DNA from: Novosphingobium panipatense
GTDB taxonomy: Bacteria > Pseudomonadota > Alphaproteobacteria > Sphingomonadales > Sphingomonadaceae
Assembly: GCF_002149965.1 (NCBI RefSeq)
Contig: NZ_MSQB01000007.1
Coordinates: forward strand, 1 to 64,000
Direction of reading: 5' to 3'
DNA: 64,000 bases
Shown here: positions 25,207-34,916 of the stretch, piece after piece
Layout: each line of letters starts with the position of its first letter
Numbering within the stretch: position 1 is the first letter of the stretch
Translations under genes and position numbers: made by a program
Notes under the pieces: model-generated
The model's database searches: none
Told to the model about the DNA's origin: nothing
The model's input: only the letters and a program-made list of their open reading frames with translations

Positions 25207-26295
25207 ATGGTAGAGACGCTGCGTTACGGAATTGTCGGCACCGGGATGATGGGTGTCGAGCACATCCACAACCTCAAGATCCTCGAAGGCGCCGAAGTGG
25301 TCGCCATCGCCGATCCCGAGCCGACCTCGCTCGGCTGGGCCAAGGATGCCCTGGGCGAAAAGGCCGAGGGCGTGGCCGAATATGCCGACAGCGCCAGCAT
25401 GATCGCGAACGCGGGCCTTGATGCCGTGGTTGTCGTCTCGCCGAATTTCACGCACCGCGACGTGCTGGAGCCGCTGCTGGACAGCGACGTGGCGATCCTC
25501 TGCGAAAAGCCGCTCTGCACGACGATGGAGGACGCCCGCTGGGTCGTCGAGCGCGCGGAGGCCCGCAAGGCCCCGTTCTGGACCGGCATGGAATACCGCT
25601 TCATGCCGCCCGCCAAGGCCTTCATCGATGAGATCCACGGCGGCAAGGTCGGCCGCCTGCACATGCTGTCGATCCGCGAGCACCGCTTCCCGTTCCTGGT
25701 GAAAGTGCGCGACTGGAACCGTTTCTCCGTGAACACCGGCGGCACCATGGTGGAGAAGTGCTGCCACTTCTTCGACCTCATGCGCCTGATCACCCGATCT
25801 GAGCCGGTGCGCGTCTACTGCTCGGGCGCGATGGATGTGAACCATCTGGACGAGCGCTATGAGGGCCGGCAGCCCGACATCATCGACAACAGCTTCACCA
25901 CCGTCGATTTCGCGGACGGCAGCCGCGCGCTGCTGGACCTCTGCATGTTCGCGGAAGGGGCCGAGCACCAGGAAGAGATGAGCGCGACGGGCGACAAGGG
26001 CCGCCTCGACGTGCTGATCCCACCGGGCGATCTCGTCTGGTCGCCGCGTGTGGGCTGGCCGGGGCCGAAGTCGGTCGAGCGCTGGCATGTGGCGGTGGAC
26101 GAAGCGGCGATGGACGCCGGATCGCACCACGGCGCGACGTTCTACCAGCACGAGGCCTTTGCCCGGGCCGTTCGCGGCGAAGGCGAGGTTCAGGTGACGG
26201 CGCGCGACGGTCTGATGGCGGTCGCCATCGGCGCGGCGGCGGAACTGAGCGCGCGCGAGAAGCGCGTGGTGGAAATGGCCGAACTGCTGGGCTGA
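25207..26295 (+). CDS. Gfo/Idh/MocA-family NAD(P)-dependent oxidoreductase
   Basis: The 362-aa protein has the N-terminal Rossmann motif YGIVGTGMMGVEHIHNL, VVVSPNFTHRD, and the family hallmark ILCEKPLCTT with the catalytic Lys-Pro pair. The C-terminal domain follows. Members oxidise or reduce sugars and inositols. GGAG eight bases upstream supports the ATG at 25207. It probably belongs to the same catabolic block as the neighbouring aldo/keto reductase and monooxygenase. Confidence 0.9.
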   Translation: MVETLRYGIVGTGMMGVEHIHNLKILEGAEVVAIADPEPTSLGWAKDALGEKAEGVAEYADSASMIANAGLDAVVVVSPNFTHRDVLEPLLDSDVAILCEKPLCTTMEDARWVVERAEARKAPFWTGMEYRFMPPAKAFIDEIHGGKVGRLHMLSIREHRFPFLVKVRDWNRFSVNTGGTMVEKCCHFFDLMRLITRSEPVRVYCSGAMDVNHLDERYEGRQPDIIDNSFTTVDFADGSRALLDLCMFAEGAEHQEEMSATGDKGRLDVLIPPGDLVWSPRVGWPGPKSVERWHVAVDEAAMDAGSHHGATFYQHEAFARAVRGEGEVQVTARDGLMAVAIGAAAELSAREKRVVEMAELLG

Positions 26296-26317
26296 AGGCC
26301 TGAAACCTTGGATCGAT

Positions 26318-26343
26318 GTCGCCCCGGTTCCGTTCGGGGCGAC
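26318..26343. terminator. Hairpin between convergent Gfo/Idh and SRAP-like genes
   Basis: GTCGCCCCG and CGGGGCGAC form a perfect 9-bp stem with an 8-nt loop, in the 63-bp gap between two convergent stops. There is no T-tract on either side, so the terminator role is inferred. Confidence 0.6.
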
Positions 26344-26358
26344 AAGGCTCGGGCGGGT

Positions 26359-26988
26359 TCAGGCACTGGCAACCCGCACCTTCATCAGGGACGACGAATA
26401 AGGCGCGACCAGCTCTGCCGCGCGCTTCCAGTCGCCGCGCAGCCAGATATCCTGGGCTTCGGGGGGAAGGATCACCGGCATCGTGTCGCGCCCCTCGCTG
26501 CGCAGGGCGGCGTTGGCCTCACACGTGAGCAGGGCGAAGCTGGGCACTTCGCTGTCCTTCCACACGCCCGCCATCGCGAAGATCGGCTGGTCGGCGGCGC
26601 CGAACCAGCACTGGCGGCGCTTGCCGTCGCGCGGATCGACCTTGCCCCATTCCATGAAGGCACTGGCGGGCACGAGGCAGCGGAACTCGCTGTTGCGCAA
26701 GTTGCCGATCCAGAACGGGCTTTCCAGATTGCGCACGGTGAGGATGCCGTGGCGCCGCTCATCCCAACCTTGCGGTGGTGGCGGCACGCCCCAGAGGCGG
26801 GGAATCATGCGGCGCGGCAGGCGTTTTTCCGGGCGCGGACCCGCCACGAACTCGCGCCCCATGGTGATGACGGGCGCAAAGCCGCCCGCCGAAACCGGGC
26901 CGCCGGACCAGGGGTCGTCTCCCGCCTCGGCACCGAACGTGCGGGCGACTTCGCGGGCGGCTGCGTCGAGGCGATAGACGATCGGCAT
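26359..26988 (-). CDS. SRAP/YedK-like protein lacking the catalytic Cys2
   Basis: The 209-aa protein follows the SRAP fold of HMCES/YedK, which cross-links to abasic sites in single-stranded DNA: TVRNLES (Asn87), CLVPASAFMEWGK (Glu113) and TMPVILPPEAQDIWL. It begins MPIVYRLDA instead of the usual MCGR, so the Cys nucleophile is absent. An in-frame TAG 15 nt upstream rules out a longer start. The His normally three residues before MPVIL is Arg here. It may bind DNA without the usual covalent chemistry. It diverges from thiC. Confidence 0.83.
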   Translation of the reverse strand: MPIVYRLDAAAREVARTFGAEAGDDPWSGGPVSAGGFAPVITMGREFVAGPRPEKRLPRRMIPRLWGVPPPPQGWDERRHGILTVRNLESPFWIGNLRNSEFRCLVPASAFMEWGKVDPRDGKRRQCWFGAADQPIFAMAGVWKDSEVPSFALLTCEANAALRSEGRDTMPVILPPEAQDIWLRGDWKRAAELVAPYSSSLMKVRVASA

Positions 26989-27030
26989 GTCGAGTGGGCC
27001 CTAGACGGCTGGAAAAGCCGCGTCTATCGT

Positions 27031-27170
27031 CCCGCCATCCCCGGGGAGCCTGTGCCCAGGGTTTTCGTTTTTGCGAGAGCCTGAAGGAAACAAATGGCTG
27101 AGAGGGGCAGGTCACGCTGCCCGACCCGTTGAACCTGAACCCGTTAACACGGGCGGAGGGAAGGGCGGGC
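27031..27170 (+). ncRNA. TPP riboswitch (THI element) upstream of thiC
   Basis: The conserved core is intact: CGGGGAGCC, GGCTGAGAGGGGCAGG, GACCCGTTGAACCTGA, and CCGTTAACACGGGCGGAGGG followed by AAGGGCGGG. The outer CCCGCC (27031-27036) can pair with GGGCGG (27163-27168) to form P1. The part between GGGGAGCC and GGCTGAGA is about 45 nt, longer than in the minimal element. Thiamine pyrophosphate binding should shut off thiC, here probably at translation, since the aptamer ends 57 bp before the ATG. Confidence 0.95.
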
Positions 27171-27209
27171 CACAGGACTCATCTGTCGCGACCTTTCTTT
27201 CGTCCATAA

Positions 27210-29111
<1,902 letters not shown>

Positions 29112-29117
29112 GAAACT

Positions 29118-29148
29118 TCGTCGTCCCGGACTTGATCCGGGACGACGA
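29118..29148. terminator. Palindromic repeat/terminator after thiC
   Basis: TCGTCGTCCCGGA and TCCGGGACGACGA are perfect arms around CTTGA, followed by CTTTCTC. The same GTCGTCCCGGAC core occurs at 53914-53930 and in the inverted repeat 59760-59862, so it is both a likely terminator and a member of a small repeat family. Confidence 0.75.
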
Positions 29149-29225
29149 CTTTCTCTCCCGGCAGGAAATCCTCTTCGCGAGAATCGATTGCGCTGGTATT
29201 CAGGCTCTCCCTCTGGAGAACCTGA

Positions 29226-29522
29226 ATGTCCCGCAATGCCAATGGCGACTGGATGAAGCTTGCCCATGACAGCTACTGGCTCTGGGCCGAATCCATGATG
29301 GTCATGGGGATGCGCACCACGGACATGATGACCGGCAGGGGCAGCAACCGCGAAAACGTGCTCATGGTTACCGAGAAGCTTCAGGCCAATGCCGAACTGG
29401 CGATCAAGCTGGCCACCGGGGGACTGACTTCTCCCGAACAGACCGCGCACAAGGCGGTGCGGCACTACCGCAAGCGGGTGACCGCCAATCGCCGCCGCCT
29501 TTCGCGAAAGAAGACCCGGTGA
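29226..29522 (+). CDS. 98-aa protein of unknown function
   Basis: The protein is rich in Met in its first half (WAESMMVMGMRTTDMMTG) and strongly basic at the C-terminus (HYRKRVTANRRRLSRKKTR), with a predicted amphipathic helix between. GGAGAACCTGA precedes the ATG. It overlaps the DUF72 gene by 4 bp and is probably co-transcribed with it. The basic tail might bind nucleic acid or polyphosphate. I do not recognise the family. Confidence 0.72.
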   Translation: MSRNANGDWMKLAHDSYWLWAESMMVMGMRTTDMMTGRGSNRENVLMVTEKLQANAELAIKLATGGLTSPEQTAHKAVRHYRKRVTANRRRLSRKKTR

Positions 29523-30277
29523 GCGGGAAAGCGCCCGGGGAGATCCACGTCGGCATCGGCGGCTGGAGCTACGATCCCTGGCGCGAGACTTTCTATCCCA
29601 AGGGCGTCTCCAAGGCGCGCGAACTGGAATATGTCGGCCAGCACCTGACCGGCACAGAGATCAACGCCACGTTCTATGGCCGCCAGAAACCGGCTAGTTT
29701 CGCCAAATGGCGGGACATGGTGCCGGACGGTTTCAAGTTCGCGCTCAAGGGCTCGCGCTATTGCACCAACCGTAAAAATCTAGCCGAAGCGGGCGAGAGC
29801 GTTACCAATTTCGTCGAGCAGGGGATCGTCGAGCTTGGCGACAGGCTGGGACCGATCAACTGGCAACTGGCCGCCACCAAGAAATTCGACCCCGACGAGA
29901 TCGCGCAGTTCCTGGCCCTGCTGCCGGAACGGCAGGACGGCCTGCCGCTGCGCCACGCCATCGAACCCCGGCATGAGAGTTTCGGCGATCCGGCCTTCGT
30001 CGATCTCGTCCGCAAGGCAGGCGTTGCCGTGGTCCTGGCCGACAGCCCCAAGTATCCTGCGTTCGAAGAAGCGGCAGAGGCGGGGCCTTTCGTCTATGCC
30101 CGGCTCCAGAATGCCCGGAGCGAGATCGAGCAGGGCTATCCCGATGCCGAACTAGGTCACTGGGCCGCTCGTGCGCGGGCGTGGTCGAAGTCCGGGCGCG
30201 ATGTGAGCCTGTTCTTCATCAACGGCGCGAAGGAAAGGGCACCCGCAGCGGCCATGGCCCTGATCGGGAAACTCTAA
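29519..30277 (+). CDS. DUF72-family TIM-barrel protein
   Basis: The 252-aa protein shows DUF72 landmarks: HVGIGGWSYDPWRETFYPKG, INATFYGRQKPASFAKW, FKFALKGSRYCTNRK, AIEPRHESF, and VYARLQNA. The biochemical role of DUF72 (YecE-like) proteins is unknown. The GTG start overlaps the preceding 98-aa gene. It converges on a response-regulator gene and shares 4 bp with its 3' end. Confidence 0.9.
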   Translation: MSGKAPGEIHVGIGGWSYDPWRETFYPKGVSKARELEYVGQHLTGTEINATFYGRQKPASFAKWRDMVPDGFKFALKGSRYCTNRKNLAEAGESVTNFVEQGIVELGDRLGPINWQLAATKKFDPDEIAQFLALLPERQDGLPLRHAIEPRHESFGDPAFVDLVRKAGVAVVLADSPKYPAFEEAAEAGPFVYARLQNARSEIEQGYPDAELGHWAARARAWSKSGRDVSLFFINGAKERAPAAAMALIGKL

Positions 30278-30918
30278 ACCGATACCAGGTTGTTCCTGAC
30301 GGCATAGCGGACCAGCTGTGCCGTCGTCATGAAATTGAGCTTGCTCATCGCCGATGCGCGGTGCGTCTCGATGGTCTTGGTGCTCAGGCCCAGAATATAG
30401 GCGATCTGCTTGTTCATCTGGCCTTCGGAGATCAGCTGCACGACCTGCCTCTCGCGCGGGGTCAAGGCCGATGGCTTGTTGTCGTCGGTCTGCGACAGCT
30501 TGTTGACCAGGATTTCCGAGATCGCGGACGAGAAATAGGATTTTCCGGCGAGGACTTTCCTGGCCGCAACGCGAAGTTCTTCGAGATTGTCGGTCTTGAG
30601 CACGATCCCGCGCGCACCGGCCCGGATATATTCGATCATCAGATCGTCCGTGAAGCAGGACGTGTAAAGGATCACCCTGGCGGCGGGCAGTTCGTTCCTG
30701 AGGCGCCGGGTGAGGTCGAGCCCGTTCACGAATTTCAGGCAATGTTCCAGTACGATCAGGTCGGGGTGCAGGTCCCGCGCCAGTGCGAGCGTTTCCTCGC
30801 CGTCCACCGCTTCCCCCGCGACTTCCCATTCATGATGTGCTCCCAAAGTTTCCCTCACACCCAGGCGAAGTACTTCCTGTTGATCGACGATCATGATCCT
30901 TGCCAGTCTCTGCGCCAT
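30274..30918 (-). CDS. NarL/LuxR-type response regulator with atypical receiver
   Basis: The 214-aa protein has a receiver domain (residues 1-120) and a LuxR helix-turn-helix (LTPRERQVVQLISEGQMNKQ, about 151-195). The phosphoacceptor position reads VLE (Glu58) instead of Asp, and one acidic-pocket residue is Gln (VDQ at 11-13). The conserved Thr86 and Lys108 remain. It may be phosphorylation-independent or locked in an active-like state. No histidine kinase lies beside it, so it is an orphan here. Confidence 0.87.
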   Translation of the reverse strand: MAQRLARIMIVDQQEVLRLGVRETLGAHHEWEVAGEAVDGEETLALARDLHPDLIVLEHCLKFVNGLDLTRRLRNELPAARVILYTSCFTDDLMIEYIRAGARGIVLKTDNLEELRVAARKVLAGKSYFSSAISEILVNKLSQTDDNKPSALTPRERQVVQLISEGQMNKQIAYILGLSTKTIETHRASAMSKLNFMTTAQLVRYAVRNNLVSV

Positions 30919-31170
30919 GAATCACCTTGAATCCCTGCAATATGCAATAGGTTAAGACGATTATTGGCGACCCTGCTGCTTGCGTATTTGGCTAGGGCAT
31001 CGGAGTAGGGGCGTTCTATAGGTAATAACCCTGGGAGACTAAAGGCAATCGATTTAAATATCATCGAAATTTATCAAACTTGTACAAGAATACAAAAGGC
31101 GGGGAGATTTCGTGGCGGCAGCGCCGGATATTTCGCAGGAACATCACGCCGCCCCTTTCGTTTTTCGGTC

Positions 31171-31767
31171 ATGAAGAACACCCTCGTCGCATCCGCTCTG
31201 GCCATAGCGCTCGCCGCCTGTTCGTCTCAGTCCGCGAAGGAAGCGGAGCCGTCCGGCGCGGTGGAAACCTCGTCCGCCATGCCGGAGGACATGGCTGCGA
31301 CATCCGCCCCGGCAACGCCTGCCGCAGAAGCACCGGTAAACGTGCTGTCGCTGGAGGGGCTGGGCGATCTCAAGGTCGGGAAGGCCGTGCCTGCGGGATC
31401 GTCCTGGCGCGAGCGCGGGGCGCAGGCCTCTGATACCTGCCGCACGGTCACGTCCCCCGCCTATCCGGGCGTCTACGCTATCGTCGAAAAGGACAAGGTG
31501 CGCCGCATCACGCTGGGCCAGAGGTCCGAAGTCAAGCTGGTGGAAGGCATCGGCGTCGGTGCCACCGAGGCGGACGTGAAGAAGTGGTTCGCCGGTTTCC
31601 GCGAGGAGCCGCACAAGTACGAGGCCTCTCCGGCGAAGTACCTCACCGCGCCCAATGCCGTGAGCGGCGATCCCGCGCTGCGTTTCGAGATCGGCCAGGA
31701 CGGCAAGGTCAAGCTGATCCACGTCGGCACGATGCCCGTGCTGGGCTATGTCGAGGGGTGCTCCTGA
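31171..31767 (+). CDS. Predicted lipoprotein of unknown function
   Basis: The 198-aa product has an N-terminal signal with lipobox LAAC (residues 14-17), a Ser/Ala/Pro-rich linker, and a globular domain with two Cys (DTCRTV and the end EGCS) that could form a disulphide. No ribosome site is obvious before the ATG. The 252-bp gap upstream is AT-rich for this genome and contains CTTGTACAAG at 31079-31088, a possible regulatory palindrome. I do not recognise the family. Confidence 0.75.
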   Translation: MKNTLVASALAIALAACSSQSAKEAEPSGAVETSSAMPEDMAATSAPATPAAEAPVNVLSLEGLGDLKVGKAVPAGSSWRERGAQASDTCRTVTSPAYPGVYAIVEKDKVRRITLGQRSEVKLVEGIGVGATEADVKKWFAGFREEPHKYEASPAKYLTAPNAVSGDPALRFEIGQDGKVKLIHVGTMPVLGYVEGCS

Positions 31768-31768
31768 G

Positions 31769-31930
31769 AGTCTGTTTGAAAAATGCCCGAATGGGCATTT
31801 TTTGAGCGGCACCGGCCCACGCCCCCGCCCGCCACCCGCAGGATAATACCGCTGGGTGGTGGGTGGGGGCGCCTGAATCCAAACGGGGCCGGTGCCGCAA
31901 AATTCGCATTTCGCGAATTTTCCAACAGAC
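31769..31930. repeat. Nested palindromic repeat, copy 3 (inverted orientation)
   Basis: The structure matches 1599-1746: outer AGTCTGTTT near the left and CCAACAGAC on the right, a hairpin AAAAATGCCC/GGGCATTTTT, GCGGCACCGGCC/GGCCGGTGCCGC, an inverted repeat around GCAGGATAATACCGCT, and a hairpin AAAATTCGC/GCGAATTTT. The loop is nearly the reverse complement of copy 1's loop, so this copy is inverted. It follows the lipoprotein stop directly. Confidence 0.88.
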
Positions 31931-32018
31931 CCTAAGGCTGTCTGCCCGACTTCGCCATGTGAGAGCCTTCCGCGATGAAACACGACCTGCCGACCTGTCC
32001 CGGCGCCCCGGAGTACGC

Positions 32019-32405
32019 ATGAGCGCTGCGGAACTGGCCATCCGGTCCCGCCGTGCCGCCTTCAATCGTGCGATAGCCGAGCGTGACGCCGCTGCGATCG
32101 GGCCGATCCTGGCGCGCGAATGCGTCATGGTGACGGGCACCGACAGCGCGGTGATCATGGGCCGGATGGGGCAGGTCAAGGTCTGGCGGCGCGAGTTCGC
32201 GGGCACGGCGCGGCTGGTCTACACGCGCACGCCCGAGCAGGTCACCGTTTCGCCGGTGGAGCCGATCGCGCTGGAGCAGGGGCGCTGGGAGGGCATAGAC
32301 AGCACTTCGGACGTGCTGGCAGCCTCCGGCGTCTACACAGCCAAGTGGCGGGAATTGGGCGGCGAGTGGGTGATCGAGGCGGAAGTGTTCCTCACGCTGG
32401 CCTGA
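32019..32405 (+). CDS. SnoaL/NTF2-like (DUF4440-type) protein
   Basis: The 128-aa sequence has the cone-shaped NTF2-like pattern: a helix RAAFNRAIAERDAAAIGPIL, then LARECVMVTGTDSAVIMGR, and beta strands ending WVIEAEVFLTLA. Similar proteins bind or transform small molecules. No catalytic residues can be assigned. The frame is open upstream through the repeat, but MSAAEL is the natural start. Confidence 0.72.
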   Translation: MSAAELAIRSRRAAFNRAIAERDAAAIGPILARECVMVTGTDSAVIMGRMGQVKVWRREFAGTARLVYTRTPEQVTVSPVEPIALEQGRWEGIDSTSDVLAASGVYTAKWRELGGEWVIEAEVFLTLA

Positions 32406-32433
32406 CCCGGGAAGCGGATTTAAGTTGTCGGTC

Positions 32434-32994
32434 TCAGGCGCCCTCGCGTTCCGCCGCCATGACATCGGCGGCGGCACCGGCCGCGCGGGCAGCGGATTCG
32501 GCAGCGGAATCGCGTGCGGCGGCATTGGGCTGGGGTGCAGGTTGCTGCGGCACGTATTGGCGGGGACCGGGCTGGTAGGCATCCTGTCCGCGTTCAAATT
32601 GTCCGCGCCCTGGGAAACTGCGGGGTGGCGGCGAGACGAAGGGGCGCTCGTCCTGCGGATAGGGCTCCTCGCTCCAGTTGGGCTCACGGTAGGCGCGGGG
32701 CTCGTCCGTCCAGCCGGAGCCGTCGAGGATCACCATGCGTCCGCGCGGCGGTCCGAAGCCGGAGCGTTGTTCTTCGGAATAATCCGCGGAGCCCTCGGAA
32801 AGCGCATAGTCCTGCGCTTCCTCGTCGTCATAGTCGCGATGCGCGCCGGACCGGCTGCCGGATTTCACGCCCGAATCGGTAAGCGCATAGCCGTCGGAAT
32901 ACTTCTGCATCCTGTCGGTGGTCATTCCCGCCACGACCACGCCCGCACCGATGCCACCGGCCGCCAGCACCAGGAACCACTTGCCGAAACCCAT
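32434..32994 (-). CDS. Membrane-anchored hypothetical protein
   Basis: The 186-aa product has one N-terminal membrane helix (WFLVLAAGGIGAGVVVAGM) and a long acidic, Pro/Gln/Arg-rich tail that looks disordered. The end is Ala-rich. It converges on the NTF2-like gene. Codon usage matches its neighbours and the tail keeps in frame, supporting a real gene. Function is unknown. Confidence 0.68.
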   Translation of the reverse strand: MGFGKWFLVLAAGGIGAGVVVAGMTTDRMQKYSDGYALTDSGVKSGSRSGAHRDYDDEEAQDYALSEGSADYSEEQRSGFGPPRGRMVILDGSGWTDEPRAYREPNWSEEPYPQDERPFVSPPPRSFPGRGQFERGQDAYQPGPRQYVPQQPAPQPNAAARDSAAESAARAAGAAADVMAAEREGA

Positions 32995-33132
32995 TTCAAC
33001 TCCGCATCATGTCGACCTCACCTACCCAATATAGGACTAACCGAAGCAGGATGTCGGCGAGGTGAACGTATAGGGGATTTTCCGAGGGTCCGAGGCAAGC
33101 ATCCGTTCATGACCGGGTGACATGGTGAACGC

Positions 33133-33525
33133 ATGTTTACGAAGCGCTCCGACGCCTATTCGCTGACCCCTTGCTGGTTCACGCGCGTTCACGAGCCCGA
33201 CGGGCGGCGCGAGCGTGACGATGACGGCACGCTGGTCTGCACCTGCCGCCATTGCCGCAAACGGATCCGCTCGCGCGAGGGCAAGACCTGGAACCTGGCG
33301 GACGGGCTCGATCTCGATGCTCTGGCGGCCTCCTGCATATCGAGCCACTTCAGTGTCGTGGATGTCGAGGAAGGCATGGTTGTGGCGCGCTACAAGGTGC
33401 CGCCGGGGTCGGACGAATTTGCGATCGAGGAAATGCGCGCGGCGATCGCGGCCAGGCATGACGGCGGAGGCGATCTGGAAATTCGTCTGATCCGGCACGA
33501 GGACGTGTTGCAGAAGCGGCATTGA
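33133..33525 (+). CDS. Small hypothetical protein with a CxCRxC motif
   Basis: The 130-aa protein contains TLVCTCRHCRKRIRSREG, whose three clustered Cys could bind a metal, and otherwise acidic and basic stretches without signal or membrane segments. I do not recognise the family. A strong terminator follows at 33544. The ATG at 33133 is preceded by a second ATG in another frame at 33122. Confidence 0.65.
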   Translation: MFTKRSDAYSLTPCWFTRVHEPDGRRERDDDGTLVCTCRHCRKRIRSREGKTWNLADGLDLDALAASCISSHFSVVDVEEGMVVARYKVPPGSDEFAIEEMRAAIAARHDGGGDLEIRLIRHEDVLQKRH

Positions 33526-33543
33526 GGCAACCCTCAGGCAAAA

Positions 33544-33581
33544 GGAAAGGGCGCTCCTCCCGAAGGAAGAGCGCCCTTTCC
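33544..33581. terminator. Bidirectional hairpin terminator
   Basis: GGAAAGGGCGCTC and GAGCGCCCTTTCC are perfect 13-bp arms with a 12-nt loop, lying between two convergent genes. AAA precedes it and CTGT follows, giving weak tracts in both directions. Confidence 0.8.
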
Positions 33582-33625
33582 TGTAAGCCTCGGGAGCGTA
33601 TCGAAACGCCCCTGTGCAACTTGCC

Positions 33626-33907
33626 TTACTGGGCAGCAGCCTGAGCCAGAGCGCCCTTGGCGTCGGCAAGGCGGAAGTTGACGTTGCGCGAGTTGTAGGT
33701 GCCGGTGACGCGGTTGCCGGCGACGTAAAGACGGAAGGGAACCTGACCCGAGGCGGTGCCCTCGATCACGGTAACCTTGCCCTTCTGCTCGGTGGTGTAG
33801 TTGTAGTGGACACCGTCGTGCGAGAATTCGCGGGCGTCGTCAGCGTGAGCGGCGGTGGTGGCGAGGGCGGCGAAAGCGGCGCCAACGGCGAAAACGGTCT
33901 TCATCAT
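33626..33907 (-). CDS. Small secreted protein of unknown function
   Basis: The 93-aa precursor has a clear signal peptide (VFAVGAAFAALATTAAHA, cleaved before DDAREF). The mature part of about 70 residues has Asp-Arg and beta-rich character (FSHDGVHYNYTTEQKGKV; GNRVTGTYNSRNVNF). Similar short secreted proteins are common in sphingomonads, from general knowledge, and have no assigned role. AAGGA lies upstream of the start. A 15-bp palindrome at 33960 lies 53 bp upstream. Confidence 0.75.
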   Translation of the reverse strand: MMKTVFAVGAAFAALATTAAHADDAREFSHDGVHYNYTTEQKGKVTVIEGTASGQVPFRLYVAGNRVTGTYNSRNVNFRLADAKGALAQAAAQ

Positions 33908-34232
33908 GGCAAAATCCTTGGTCTGAACGATAGGAGATTGCCTCGGGCACCCCTTATCTTGTTGCAGTGCAACATGTATATCTGACGCCGCTGTCGCAAT
34001 AGCATTACTTGCCACCGGTTTTGCATAAACTGCAACTGATGGAAATTCGGCGGAGATAGATGATGTTAGCGGTAACGGATTCCGAGGCCGGCTCGCATCT
34101 TTCTTAAAATTTCCCCGTTTTCGGGCGGGACCACCGTTCTCTTGCCCGCGAATCGCATTCGCTGCGGTGGCCCTCCGGCTGGCGTCACCGGCGTCGATTG
34201 CGTCCCTTGCGCGATAGGGCTAGCCTCGGGGC
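33908..34232. other. Intergenic promoter region between divergent small genes
   Basis: No gene is evident in these 325 bp. The part near 33960 has the palindrome TGTTGCAGTGCAACA (33960-33974), upstream of the secreted-protein gene. The middle is AT-rich (CTTAAAATTTCCCC) and the last part reads as GC-rich leader to the lipoprotein gene at 34233. Confidence 0.6.
33960..33974. promoter_or_regulatory. 15-bp palindrome TGTTGCAGTGCAACA
   Basis: Perfect 7-bp arms surround a central G, upstream of the small secreted-protein gene. TTGCA/TGCAA palindromes recall PhaR-type sites of polyhydroxybutyrate regulation, but the resemblance is only suggestive and no pha gene is in the window. Confidence 0.45.
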
Positions 34233-34703
34233 ATGACTTCGCATCATGCTGCCTTGCAGCGCGCCCTGATGGTCGCCACGGCCGCCCTTACGCTGTCAGC
34301 CTGTCACGGCGGCGCAAAGGACGTTCCGGGCGACGCGCAGGATCACGCGCCCTTTCATGAGATTTCCGAGAGCGACCGCCTGCACGTTGTCGGCACCGAA
34401 CCGTTCTGGAGCGGGGAGATCGCAGGCGGACGGATGACTTATTCCACCCCGGACTCTCCTGAGCCCGAGGTCATCGCCGTCTCACGGTTCGCCGGTCGCG
34501 GCGGTCTTTCGTTCAGTGGGGAGCGCAAGGGGGCGGCGCTGACTCTGGCGATTGCGCCGGACATATGCAGCGACGGGATGTCCGACCGGACTTATCCATA
34601 CACCGCCATGCTGAGGATCGGCGCGGAAACCCGTCAGGGTTGCGCCTGGACGGACGCGCGGCCCGGTTCGGGACCGTCAGCTTCCGCTACCGAAAGCCGC
34701 TGA
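34233..34703 (+). CDS. COG3650-like lipoprotein
   Basis: The 156-aa protein has a signal with lipobox LSAC (residues 21-24) and then HVVGTEPFWSGEIAGGRMTY and CSDGMSDRTYPYTAMLRIG, which match the COG3650 domain of unknown function found in periplasmic proteins, often beside HslJ-type domains. QGCAW supplies the second Cys. The C-terminus overlaps a candidate gene on the other strand. Confidence 0.8.
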   Translation: MTSHHAALQRALMVATAALTLSACHGGAKDVPGDAQDHAPFHEISESDRLHVVGTEPFWSGEIAGGRMTYSTPDSPEPEVIAVSRFAGRGGLSFSGERKGAALTLAIAPDICSDGMSDRTYPYTAMLRIGAETRQGCAWTDARPGSGPSASATESR

Positions 34704-34852
34704 CGCTCGGGCGACGCCGCAGGTTCGGTTCTCGCGGGTTCCCCGTTCCGCGCCGAATCTCCGCTCAGCGTCTCGCCCGCCGGAAGGCAGGCGCCTGCCA
34801 GTGCCCCGAAGGCAATGGCTGCGGCGACGGCGCCCAGAATATGAATCTTCAT
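34634..34852 (-). CDS. Candidate small lipoprotein
   Basis: The 72-aa frame begins MKIHILGAVAAAIAFGALAG and has a possible lipobox LAGAC. The rest is Pro/Ala/Glu-rich. No good ribosome site is visible, and the last 70 bp overlap the 3' end of the COG3650 gene on the other strand. It could be spurious. Confidence 0.38.
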   Translation of the reverse strand: MKIHILGAVAAAIAFGALAGACLPAGETLSGDSARNGEPARTEPAASPERQRLSVAEADGPEPGRASVQAQP

Positions 34853-34916
34853 CGGTAATACGGCTCTCGGTTGCCCCCGTCCCTATGGACAACCCGGGGA
34901 TCCGGCACCTGTTCCC

